Shown: in pieces, positions 29,928-39,037 of the stretch
How the letters are laid out: each line of letters begins with the position of its first letter
Position numbering within the stretch: the stretch's first letter is position 1
NCBI RefSeq assembly: GCF_026107455.2
Contig: NZ_JAPCHY010000010.1
Span: 1-64,000 of the forward strand
Length of the DNA stretch: 64,000 nucleotides
DNA from: Xanthomonas chitinilytica
Lineage (GTDB): Bacteria; Pseudomonadota; Gammaproteobacteria; Xanthomonadales; Xanthomonadaceae
Direction: 5' to 3'
Translations under genes and position numbers: made by a program
Notes under the pieces: generated by a model
Told to the model about the DNA's origin: nothing
Seen by the model: only the letters and a program-made list of their open reading frames with translations
Database searches by the model: none

Positions 29928-29933
29928 TAGACT
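29928..29933 (+). promoter_or_regulatory. -10 element of the OmpR-type regulator gene
   Basis: TAGACT in GGGCTAGACTGCG, about 31 bases before the start codon. Weak -35. Confidence 0.35.
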
Positions 29934-29964
29934 GCGACCCGGTTGACGGGGAGGCAGCGATCAG

Positions 29965-30729
29965 GTGATGGGGGGACACGACGATCCGGCCGGCGACACG
30001 CCGGCGGCCACGCGCACGGAACTGGAGGGGCTGGCGGTCTGGGTGGTCGAGGACGATCCGGAACTGCTGGAACTGATGGTCGACGACCTGCGCTGGCGCG
30101 GTGCGCAGGTGCGCGGGATGGACAGCGGCGAGGCGCTGTACCGCGAACTGGCGGTGGGCCGCTGCGACATCGTCGTGCTCGACGTCGGCCTGCCCGGCGA
30201 GGACGGCTACACCGTCACCCGCCACCTGCGTCGCGCGGTGGACATCGGCATCGTCATGCTGACCGGCCGCGGCGGCGCGCACGACATGGCCCACGGCCTG
30301 TCGCTGGGCGCGGACATCTACCTGGTCAAGCCGCTGGACCTGGACGTGCTGGCCGCGGCACTGCGCAGCCTGCGCCGGCGCCTGCCGCCGGCGATGGCCG
30401 CAGGTACGCCGGCCGCCATGGCGCCGGCGCCGCGCCAATGGAGCCTGCAGGCCGACGGCTGGAAGCTGTGCGCGCCCGATGGCCAGGTGCTGGCCCTGAC
30501 CGAAGCCGAGCGCGCATTCCTGCGCGCGCTGTTCGCCACGCCCAGCGCGCCGGTGGAACGCGAGACCCTGATCGCGGCGATCACCGACCAGCCCTGGGAT
30601 TTCGACCCGCATCGACTGGAGGTGCTGGTGCACCGCCTGCGCAGCCGGGTGAAGACGGCGACCGGCCAGCCGCTGCCGGTGCGTGCATTGCGTGGCGTGG
30701 GCTACCTGTGCCTGCCCAACGGAGACTGA
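29965..30729 (+). CDS. Orphan OmpR/PhoB-type response regulator
   Basis: 254-residue DNA-binding regulator. The receiver domain (about residues 19-135) has the acidic pair VVEDDPE, the phosphoacceptor Asp in IVVLDVGLPGEDGY, the Thr in VMLTGRGG and the Lys in YLVKPLDLD. The winged-helix domain is seen in EAERAFLRALFATPSAPVER, FDPHRLEVLVHRLRSRVKTA and VRALRGVGYLC. No histidine kinase is adjacent. A GGGGAGG site lies about 10 bases before GTG 29965; ATG 29968 is the alternative start. It lies between the S46 peptidase and the large surface operon and could regulate either. Confidence 0.9.
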   Translation: MMGGHDDPAGDTPAATRTELEGLAVWVVEDDPELLELMVDDLRWRGAQVRGMDSGEALYRELAVGRCDIVVLDVGLPGEDGYTVTRHLRRAVDIGIVMLTGRGGAHDMAHGLSLGADIYLVKPLDLDVLAAALRSLRRRLPPAMAAGTPAAMAPAPRQWSLQADGWKLCAPDGQVLALTEAERAFLRALFATPSAPVERETLIAAITDQPWDFDPHRLEVLVHRLRSRVKTATGQPLPVRALRGVGYLCLPNGD

Positions 30730-31135
30730 GCAGGTAGCGACCGGGGTCTTCGCCCGGACCGTCCGAAGAGGTTCCATCGCATGGATGGCCACGGCGTGGC
30801 GTGATGCTGCCTGCCGGAGGTGCCGGGTGCGGGGGCGCCGTCATCCGCATCGTCGCCGGGCGGCGATCGCGATCGTTGCAGCGCGACTCCGGCACCCTCT
30901 CCATCAGAGCGTCGCATCGAGGCGGGGCTCCCGCCGGGTTTGCCCGGCTGCCGTGAGCCTGTGAGAGCGAGCGAGATCGTCCGGTACTGTCATTGACGGT
31001 ACTCCCTCCCAGAATTCCCCCGCCCCATTGTCGCTGACCGACAAGGGGCATGGCCTGTCCGCGAGCCGGCACAGGCAGCCACATGCAGCGCACAGCAGAC
31101 AGCGCCGCTGCAAACGATGGAATAGGGGAAAACGC
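30730..31135 (+). other. 406-bp leader region of the surface operon
   Basis: No gene recognised. A stem-loop at 31023-31048 pairs CCCC(A)TTGTCG with CGACAAGGGG around CTGAC, leaving a one-base bulge. It would lie in the 5' leader of the giant gene and may influence its translation. AGGGGAAAA (31124-31132) is the ribosome-binding site for the GTG at 31136. Confidence 0.45.
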
Positions 31136-34100
31136 GTGTACAAGCAGCAGGGTCGTGCCAGCGCCGGCATGGGCGCTTTGGGTGCCGTACTGTCACAGGT
31201 GAAGGCCGCCTTCTCGGCGGGCAACCATCGCCTGGGCATCTTTGGCCTGGCGGCCGCGCTGCTGGCTGCGCCATCGGCGCAGGCGGCGGTGACGCCCACC
31301 CAGGTCACCACCGCGCCGGATATCGGCATCGGCCAGCAGGTGGACGTCTCCATCAACTGGACGCGCACCGGGGGCGCAGGCGACACCATTTCCATCGTCA
31401 TCCCCGCGCAGCTGCAGGTCGATCCGCCGGCGCCGCCGGCCAACTGCACCTATTCGGCGCCGAACATGACGTGCACGGCGCCTGCCGGCAGCAGCGGCAT
31501 CCTGGTCTTCCCGGTGCAGGGTGCGATCGCGGGCGGTTTCAACCTCTCCGCGACCGGCACCTCCGGCCCGGCGGCGGCGTTCTCCGGCCAGGTACGCAAC
31601 GCCGGCGACCTCACCGTCGTCAAGGACATGACCAGCCCGGCCAGCGGCAATCCGCTGGCCGGTGGCCTGGTCACCTTCCAGCTGGCGCCGAACATCGCCA
31701 CGGGCGGCAACGAGGTGCCGGTCGGCGGCAGCATCACCATCACCGACACCCTGCCGGGCAATGCCAGCACCGGACTCGTGCTGGAGGAGATCGTGGTCAG
31801 CGGCCCGCTTACGCCCTCCTGCAACACCGTCGCCAATGCCAACAGCACGCGCACGCTGACCTGCACCTACAGCGCCGGCGGCAGCGCCATCACCGCAGCC
31901 CAGCTCAATGCCAGCCGGATCAACGTCACCGGCCGCACCGAGAGTCACGGCAGTTTCGTCAACACCGCCCAGATCAGTTCGGGCAACACGCTCTACATCG
32001 ATCTGAACGCCGGCAACAACACCGTAAGCCTGCCCTACAACACCAATCCGGCCACGGACCTGGCGGTGGCCATCACCAGCACGATCAGCAACAGCTCGGC
32101 CTCGCCGTCGCCGGGCCTGAGCAGCCGGACCATCACCTTGACGGTGAGCAACAACGGGCCGATGACGTCGGCTGCCGGCGCCGTGGTGGAAACCGTGGTT
32201 CCCGCAGGCTTCACCCTGGGCACGCTGCCGGCCGGCTGCACTGCCGCAGCGGGCAGCCTGACCATCTCGCCGCCGGTCGGTGGAGGCACCCAGACCGGCA
32301 GCTGGAGCGGCACCAAGGTCACCTGTACCGCCGGTGCATTGAACGAAGGCCAGAACGCCCAGTTCGTGCTGCCCATCACCCTGGACAACGCGGGTCGCAA
32401 CGGCCTGTACCTGCCGGCGGTGGTCACGCCCCCGGCAGGCCAGAACGATGGCAGGCTGGAGAACAACAGCGCGACCCGGCGCTACTGGATGGCGCCGTCG
32501 GCGGCCGACCTGGGCATGGGCAAGAGCAAGTCGCCGGCCAAGGTGGCGGCGGGCGGCACGGTCACCACCTCCCTGCGCGTCACCAACCATGGCCCGGAAA
32601 CGGTCACCTGGGATGCCGACCATCGCCTGCGCGTGGTGGACTGGCTGGATCCGCGCGAAATCGCCGGCGGTGCCATCGGCACGCCGACGGGCGGCTGGAG
32701 CTGCATCGTCACCCCCAACTCGCCGCGAGCGGGCTATCCCGACCTGACCACCCAGGTGTCCTGCGAACACACCGGGCCGGGCATGATGGCGGTCGGCCAG
32801 TATCGCGAGTTCAGCTTTACCCATACCGTGGTCGACGCGGCCACCCTCGGCCCCGATCCGGTGGCGCTGCAGAACCTGGCCTGTACCGGCAGCGAGGTAC
32901 TGCGCCTGCTGGGGCTGGACGAGAACGACGGCCCGCAGCCGGCGGACCCGGCCGATTCCGGCGCGTCCGGCGGCATCGGCGAGAACGGCCTCGATGGCCA
33001 GGACTGCCGCGGCGTCACCGGCCAGGGCACGACGATCCTGGCGGGCGAAGCGCGCGTCGGCATCGTCAAGGCATCCTCGGTGGACGGTACCAACTGGTAC
33101 GACAACGTCGCCGATGCGCCGACGCTGGCGGCCGCCGACAACGACCTGCACTGGCGGATGACCATCACCACGGCATCGGTCGCCCAGAACCCCGCGCAGA
33201 AGACCATCCCGAACCTGCAGGTGAAGGACATCTACCGTGGCCTGATGCGGGCGGCGGGTACGCCCGGTTACGTCTCTCCGAACATCACCTTCAGCTACGA
33301 CACCAGTGGCGCGCCCGGCGTGACGCACAGCTGCCCGGCGAGCATCTCCGGCAACCCGCAGAACCATGGGCATGGCAACGGCGTGGTCGAGACTGGCGGC
33401 ACCTACGAGCAGGTCTGCAACTTCAACAACGTGCCGCCGGGTTCCACCATCGTGGTGACCGCCACGCTGACCCGGCCGCTGGGCGTGACCAACGCCAACG
33501 GCTGGCTGGACAACGAGGCCACGCTGGACTCGATCAACGCCTTCCTGGAGGACCTGTCCGGGGGCGGCAACCTCAGCGACAGCGCCCGCGTGGTGGTGGA
33601 GCGCCGCGCCGACGTGGCCCTGACCAGCAAGACCGTGGCGACCTCGATCCCGGCCAGTGGCGGCAACAACCCGATGGCCTCGGTGGGCGAGACCGTGATG
33701 TTCACCATCACCGCCCGCAACCAGGGCCAGGACCACATCGCCGCCGGCAACTTCCGCATCACCGACAGCCTGTTCACCGGCACGCCGAGCCCGACCGTTC
33801 CGGCGTTCGAGGTGCTGGGCGTCGACGCGGCCGACCCGGCGAAGATGAGCTGCGCGGCCAGCAACCTGGCCAGCGGCAGCATTTCCTGCGTCAACACCGG
33901 CGTCATCAGCCGCCACGAGGTGCAGACCATCACCGTGCGCGCGCGCGTCAAGCGGCCGGCGAGCTACGCCGGCGTGCTGGGCGACAAGCTGTACGAGAAC
34001 GTCACCAACACCGCCTACGTCCACCTGGACAACATGTGCGAGTACCGCGTCGACGGCGTGGCGGACTCGGCCACCTGCGGCGACGCCAATGCGCTGGCCA

Positions 34101-37100
34101 ACAACACCGCTTCGGCCGTGTTCGACGTGACCGTGCCCTCGTTCGACCTGCAGCAGGGCAAGGTGCCGCTGTTCCCCGCCGGGCAGAGCGAGTTCCGCGC
34201 CGGCGACGACCTGCGTTACCGCTTCAGCATCCGCAATGCCGGCCCGTCGATCGCCGAGAGCATCGTCATGACCGACAGGCTGACGGTGCCGGCCGGCTTC
34301 ACCCTGGTACTGCAGGCACCCGCGCCGGGCAACCTGAACGCCGCCCCGGCCAGTTCCGGCTATACCCTGGCCAACAAGACCATTGCCTGCAGCCAGGCGG
34401 CGCCGAGCGCCGAGGCGGTGTGCACCTTCGACACGCTGGACGTGAACGAAGAGGTCAACTTCGAGCTGGTGTTCCGTCCGGTGGGCGTGGCCGACACCAC
34501 GGTGATCTTCGGCAACGCGGTCAACGTCTGCGCCGACGAAACCAACAGCTACGAATCCTCGGGCAAGTGCGATGCCGATCCGGCCCAGGCCGGCAACAAC
34601 CTGGCCGCGATCAACAACGTGCTGTTCCCGAGCACCGACCTGGAAGTGGTGAGCAAGACCGCCACGGTGTCGCCGGTCGATGTCGGCCAGCCGGTGCCCT
34701 GGCAGATCGTGCTGCGCAACAACGGTATCTCCACCTCCACCCAGATGCGCCTGGTGGATACCCTTCCGGCCGGTTTCGAGTGGGTCGGCAGCACCGCGCC
34801 CGGCGTCGGCAGCGCCACCGGCGGCGCCACGCTGAGCGCCGGCGGCGGCAACCTGACCGTGCTGGCCGGCCCGCCGGCGTCGCCGGACGCGGCCAACGTG
34901 TGCTACGTCTCCAACGGCATCGCCAACGTCACCGGCCCGGCCCAGCAGCAGGAAGTCACCTGCCACATCGACGGCAACTTCCCGGCCAACAGCGGCTTCA
35001 CCCTGACCCTGCACGCGCGGCCCAAGGCCGGCGTGTACACCGGCCCGTACCTGAGCAACGTCAACAACCATGCGACCGTGTCGCCGGGCAAGGACGCGGA
35101 CGGCGAAGACCTGGCCAAGGACAGCGACCCGGACAACAACGACGGCGACGGTCCGGTGCAGGTGCGCGACGCCTCCATCGGCGGCCGCGTGTTCCTGGAC
35201 CGCAACAACAATGGCGACCAGGACGGCACCGGCGCTCCGCAGGATGCCGGCCTGAACGGCGTGAACCTGACCCTGACCGGCATCGACCTGTACGGCAACA
35301 CGGTCAACCTGACCGTCACCACCGACGCGCAGGGCGACTACAGCTTCGGCAACCTGGCCCCGTCCAATGCCGACGGCTACACCATCACCCAGGACCAGGG
35401 CACGGTGCCGGCCGCCTACAACAACGGCGTGCCGCAACCGAACACCCCGCGCAGCAACCGCAACGGCACCAGCACCGGTGTGACCCCGGCGGCGGGCGGC
35501 TATGCGGTGAACAACACGCCGGGCAGCAGCGTCATCGGCGGCATCGTGCTGGGCAGCGGCGGCCAGGGCGTGCAGTTCGACTTCCCGGAAACCGACCTGC
35601 TGTCGCTGTCGGGCTACGTCTTCGCCGACAACGAACCCGACGACGTGTACGTGCCCGGCGTCACCGACACGCCGATCGCCGGCGCGACGCTGGAACTGCT
35701 GATCCTGCAGGGCGGCGTCTACGTTCCGGTCGGCGGTCCGTCCGCTACCGCCGTTACCGGCAGCGACGGCTTCTACGAGTTCAGCGGCCTGGTCGGCGGC
35801 GAAACCTACGCCGTGCGCCAGCTGCTGCCCACCGGCTATGCCAACAAGCCCAGCGCGGTGCGTCCGGGCCGGATCGGCGGCAGTCCCTGCACCGTCTGCA
35901 GCGTCGCCACCGGCGTGTCCGGCGACGCGGCCACCACCGACCGCATCAGCGGCATCGTGCTGAGCGCCAACGGTACCGACTTCAACTTCGGCGAGATGGC
36001 CCGCAACAGCAGCATCGGCGGCAAGGTGTGGATCGACCGCAACAACGACGGCGTGGTGGATCCGGACGAAACCGGCCTGCCCGGCGTCGACGTGACCCTG
36101 ACCGGCACCGACGCGGCCGGCAACGTGCTGCCGCCGGTCACCGTGACCACCGATGCGGACGGCAACTACACCTTCGAGAACCTGCCGCCGGGCACCTACA
36201 CCGTGACCGAGCCGACGCAGCCGGCCGGTACCAACAACGGCCAGACCGTTCCGGGCACCACGGGCGGCACCGGCACCCCGGCCACCACCACGCCGTCGGC
36301 GATCACCGGCATCACGCTGGGCGTCAACGAGCATTCCACCGGCAACAACTTCGGCGAGATTCCGCCGGGCGTCATTTCCGGCCGCGTCTACAACGACGGC
36401 AACGACAACGGCCTCGTGGACAACGGCGAGGGCGGCATCGCCAACGTCACCGTGGAACTGACCGGCACCGACGACCTCGGCCAGCCGGTGAGCATGACCA
36501 CCACCACCGACGCCGATGGCCGCTACCGCTTCGAAGGCCTGCGTCCGGGCACCTATACCGTGACCGAGCCGACGCAGCCGCCGGAGACGCTCAACGGCAT
36601 CACCACGCCGGGCAGCATCAACGGCACCCCCGTCGGCGTGGCCACGGACAAGGACACCACGCCGTCGGCGATCAGCCAGATCGTGCTGCCGCTGGGCGGC
36701 TCGTCCATCGACAACAACTTCGGCGAGATCGGCGATTCGCCGGACATGCTGGTCAGCAAGTCCTCGACCACGGTCAAGTTCACGGTCAACAACCTGGCCA
36801 CGTACGTGATCCGCGTGCGCAACGGCGGCCAGCAGCCGTCCGCCGGCGAATACGTGGTGCACGACCGCCTGCCGACGGGCCTGAGCCTGGCCGCGACCCC
36901 GGCCGGCAACGGCTGGACCTGCGGCGGCGCGGTGGGCGATACCCGCTTCGAGTGCCGCAGCTCGGACGTCATCGGCGCCGGTGCGACCTCGCCCTCGGAA
37001 ATCACCGTCACCGTGAACGTGTCGGCGGCCGCGGCCGAAGCCGGCACCGTGAACAATGCGGTGCTGGTCGAAGGTGGCGGCGAGAACCCGTTCCGCACGC

Positions 37101-39037
37101 CCACCCCGGAAGAGCGCGCCGCGTTCGACGGCGACGTGGAAGACCTGCCGCTGTGCGAAGACGGCATCACCCGCAACGCCTGCCGCGTGCCCAACGAGGT
37201 GCAGCTGTCGGCGTCGGTCGGCGGCACCGTGTGGTTCGACATCGGCAGCGAGGACTCGCTGCTGGACGGCGGCGACGAACGCCTGCCGTCGTGGATCGTC
37301 GAACTGGTCGATCCGGCCAGCGGCGAGGTGGTCAAGACCACCACCACCGCGGCCGACGGCAGCTACCGCTTCGGCGACGTGGTCCCGGGCGTGGAGTGGA
37401 ACATCCGCTTCCGCGATCCGGCCTCGGGCACGCTGTGGGCGTGGCCGGTGAACCGAGAGAACGCGGCCGGTACCGGCGTGTCCTGCGATGCGGCGGCGGC
37501 CATCGCCAACGGCGAGGCCAGCGCCTGCCGCACCACCGACGGCGGCGTCAGCCAGCTGCAGGTCGTGCTCAAGCCGGGCGCGCACCTGCCGCAGCAGAGC
37601 CTGCCGGTGGATCCGTCGGGCGTGGTCTACGACTCCAGCACCCGCGACCCGGTACCGGGCGCGGTGGTGACGCTGGTGCCGGTGGGCGTGTGCAACGGCT
37701 ACGACCCGCTGACCGCGGTGCTCAACGCCGCCGGCGGCGGCTACACGGTCGAGGGCAATGCGATCTCGATGACGGTGGGCAGCAACGGCTACTACCAGTT
37801 CGTGTTCGGCCCGGGCGCCCCGGACCGCTGCGAGTTCCGGCTGACGGTGACCCCGCCGGGCGGCTACCAGTTCGTGTCGCAGGTGATCCCGCCGCAGGAC
37901 GGTTCGCTGTCCCCGCCGGGCGGACGCGGCAGCAGCCATCCGGTGCAGCCGCAGGCGACCGCGCCGACCGGTGCCGTCGGCACGGAGACCCAGTACTGGC
38001 TGACGCTGTTCTCCGGTTCGGCGACCGGCGGCATCATCCACAACCACATCCCGCTGGATGCGGCGGTGGCGCCGGGCCTGGTCATCACCAAGACCGGCGA
38101 CCGCCGCATCGCGGAGATCGGCGACACCGTGCAGTACACCATCACCATCCGCCAGACCGCGGGCAATCCGCTGCAGACGGTGAACGTGGTCGACACCCTG
38201 CCGCGCGGCTTCACCTACATCGAAGGCACCGCGCGTGCCGGCGGCGTGGCCGTGGCCGAACCGCTGGGCAAGCCGGGTCCGCAGCTGGGCTTCGACGTTG
38301 GCCCGCTCAGCACCGGCGGCCAGATCGTGCTGACCTACCGCGTCCGCATCGGCGTCGGCGCGCAGCAGGGCGATGGCGTCAACCGCGCCCAGGCCCACGG
38401 CTGCTCCATCGCCGGCGGCTGCATCGATCCGGTCAGCCTGACCCCGTTGCCGGGCTCGGTGCCGTCCAACCGTGCCGAGTACCGCGTGCGCGTCACCGGC
38501 GGCGTGTTCGCCGAGGAAGCCTGCGTGCTGGGCAAGGTGTTCGTGGACTGCAACAACAACCACGTGCAGGACGAGGAGGAGCTGGGCATCCCGGGCGTGC
38601 GCCTGTACTTCTCCAACGGCACCTGGGTGATCAGCGATTCGGAAGGCAAGTACAGCTACTGCGGCCTGCCGCCGCAGAGCCACACGCTGAAGGTGGACCC
38701 GTCCACCCTGCCGGCCGGTTCGCGCCTGACCACCAGCTCCAACCGCAACCTGGGCGACGCCGACAGCCTGTTCCTGGACCTGAAGAACGGCGAGCTGCAT
38801 CGCGCCGACTTCATCGAGGGCAGCTGCTCCAACCCGGTGATCGAGCAGGTCAAGGCACGCCGCACCCAGGGCGAGGTGCGCGCGCCGGAGACCGAAACCG
38901 GGCAGTCGCAGCTGCGTTTTGAAAGCAAGCCGCTCCGTGCGCCGCAGCAGGCCACGGACTCGGCCAACCAGAGACCGATCGTGGAACCCAGACCCAACCC
39001 GCCATCGGCGTCGGCCGCGCAGGAGGTGCAGCCGTGA
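31136..39037 (+). CDS. Giant secreted DUF11/SdrD-B-like repeat protein
   Basis: 2633-residue exported protein. GTG 31136 is chosen because AGGGGAAAA precedes it and a signal peptide follows (LGIFGLAAALLAAPSAQAAV, cleavage near residue 52). Residues about 50-1330 hold several DUF11-type beta-sandwich units, for example ITLTVSNNGPMTSAAGAVVE, VMFTITARNQGQDHIAAGNF and PVPWQIVLRNNGISTSTQMR. SdrD-B-like units follow at about 1347-1428, 1491-1618, 1625-1741 and 1745-1865 (VFLDRNNNGDQDG, VWIDRNNDGVVDPDE). Another DUF11 unit, a fifth divergent B-like unit near 2025, a last DUF11 unit near 2313 and a C-terminal VFVDCNNNHVQDEEE module come next. The DxNNDG-type loops suggest Ca2+ binding. No sortase motif or C-terminal anchor is visible. 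The stop overlaps the next gene by GTGA. Confidence 0.85.
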   Translation: MYKQQGRASAGMGALGAVLSQVKAAFSAGNHRLGIFGLAAALLAAPSAQAAVTPTQVTTAPDIGIGQQVDVSINWTRTGGAGDTISIVIPAQLQVDPPAPPANCTYSAPNMTCTAPAGSSGILVFPVQGAIAGGFNLSATGTSGPAAAFSGQVRNAGDLTVVKDMTSPASGNPLAGGLVTFQLAPNIATGGNEVPVGGSITITDTLPGNASTGLVLEEIVVSGPLTPSCNTVANANSTRTLTCTYSAGGSAITAAQLNASRINVTGRTESHGSFVNTAQISSGNTLYIDLNAGNNTVSLPYNTNPATDLAVAITSTISNSSASPSPGLSSRTITLTVSNNGPMTSAAGAVVETVVPAGFTLGTLPAGCTAAAGSLTISPPVGGGTQTGSWSGTKVTCTAGALNEGQNAQFVLPITLDNAGRNGLYLPAVVTPPAGQNDGRLENNSATRRYWMAPSAADLGMGKSKSPAKVAAGGTVTTSLRVTNHGPETVTWDADHRLRVVDWLDPREIAGGAIGTPTGGWSCIVTPNSPRAGYPDLTTQVSCEHTGPGMMAVGQYREFSFTHTVVDAATLGPDPVALQNLACTGSEVLRLLGLDENDGPQPADPADSGASGGIGENGLDGQDCRGVTGQGTTILAGEARVGIVKASSVDGTNWYDNVADAPTLAAADNDLHWRMTITTASVAQNPAQKTIPNLQVKDIYRGLMRAAGTPGYVSPNITFSYDTSGAPGVTHSCPASISGNPQNHGHGNGVVETGGTYEQVCNFNNVPPGSTIVVTATLTRPLGVTNANGWLDNEATLDSINAFLEDLSGGGNLSDSARVVVERRADVALTSKTVATSIPASGGNNPMASVGETVMFTITARNQGQDHIAAGNFRITDSLFTGTPSPTVPAFEVLGVDAADPAKMSCAASNLASGSISCVNTGVISRHEVQTITVRARVKRPASYAGVLGDKLYENVTNTAYVHLDNMCEYRVDGVADSATCGDANALANNTASAVFDVTVPSFDLQQGKVPLFPAGQSEFRAGDDLRYRFSIRNAGPSIAESIVMTDRLTVPAGFTLVLQAPAPGNLNAAPASSGYTLANKTIACSQAAPSAEAVCTFDTLDVNEEVNFELVFRPVGVADTTVIFGNAVNVCADETNSYESSGKCDADPAQAGNNLAAINNVLFPSTDLEVVSKTATVSPVDVGQPVPWQIVLRNNGISTSTQMRLVDTLPAGFEWVGSTAPGVGSATGGATLSAGGGNLTVLAGPPASPDAANVCYVSNGIANVTGPAQQQEVTCHIDGNFPANSGFTLTLHARPKAGVYTGPYLSNVNNHATVSPGKDADGEDLAKDSDPDNNDGDGPVQVRDASIGGRVFLDRNNNGDQDGTGAPQDAGLNGVNLTLTGIDLYGNTVNLTVTTDAQGDYSFGNLAPSNADGYTITQDQGTVPAAYNNGVPQPNTPRSNRNGTSTGVTPAAGGYAVNNTPGSSVIGGIVLGSGGQGVQFDFPETDLLSLSGYVFADNEPDDVYVPGVTDTPIAGATLELLILQGGVYVPVGGPSATAVTGSDGFYEFSGLVGGETYAVRQLLPTGYANKPSAVRPGRIGGSPCTVCSVATGVSGDAATTDRISGIVLSANGTDFNFGEMARNSSIGGKVWIDRNNDGVVDPDETGLPGVDVTLTGTDAAGNVLPPVTVTTDADGNYTFENLPPGTYTVTEPTQPAGTNNGQTVPGTTGGTGTPATTTPSAITGITLGVNEHSTGNNFGEIPPGVISGRVYNDGNDNGLVDNGEGGIANVTVELTGTDDLGQPVSMTTTTDADGRYRFEGLRPGTYTVTEPTQPPETLNGITTPGSINGTPVGVATDKDTTPSAISQIVLPLGGSSIDNNFGEIGDSPDMLVSKSSTTVKFTVNNLATYVIRVRNGGQQPSAGEYVVHDRLPTGLSLAATPAGNGWTCGGAVGDTRFECRSSDVIGAGATSPSEITVTVNVSAAAAEAGTVNNAVLVEGGGENPFRTPTPEERAAFDGDVEDLPLCEDGITRNACRVPNEVQLSASVGGTVWFDIGSEDSLLDGGDERLPSWIVELVDPASGEVVKTTTTAADGSYRFGDVVPGVEWNIRFRDPASGTLWAWPVNRENAAGTGVSCDAAAAIANGEASACRTTDGGVSQLQVVLKPGAHLPQQSLPVDPSGVVYDSSTRDPVPGAVVTLVPVGVCNGYDPLTAVLNAAGGGYTVEGNAISMTVGSNGYYQFVFGPGAPDRCEFRLTVTPPGGYQFVSQVIPPQDGSLSPPGGRGSSHPVQPQATAPTGAVGTETQYWLTLFSGSATGGIIHNHIPLDAAVAPGLVITKTGDRRIAEIGDTVQYTITIRQTAGNPLQTVNVVDTLPRGFTYIEGTARAGGVAVAEPLGKPGPQLGFDVGPLSTGGQIVLTYRVRIGVGAQQGDGVNRAQAHGCSIAGGCIDPVSLTPLPGSVPSNRAEYRVRVTGGVFAEEACVLGKVFVDCNNNHVQDEEELGIPGVRLYFSNGTWVISDSEGKYSYCGLPPQSHTLKVDPSTLPAGSRLTTSSNRNLGDADSLFLDLKNGELHRADFIEGSCSNPVIEQVKARRTQGEVRAPETETGQSQLRFESKPLRAPQQATDSANQRPIVEPRPNPPSASAAQEVQP
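36013..36730 (+). repeat. Intragenic tandem SdrD-B repeats
   Basis: Two successive B-type units of about 360 bp share near-identical DNA. GGCACCTA(C/T)ACCGTGACCG recurs 357 bp apart at 36191 and 36548, and ACCACGCCGTCGGCGATCA recurs at 36287 and 36656. This points to a fairly recent internal duplication. Confidence 0.7.

Noticed and set aside
31193..38800. 2535-codon open frame on the minus strand opposite the giant surface gene
   Set aside because: High-GC antisense shadow. Its translation is low-complexity (Val/Ala/Arg/His-rich) with no recognisable domain, whereas the plus strand encodes clear DUF11 and SdrD-B units.
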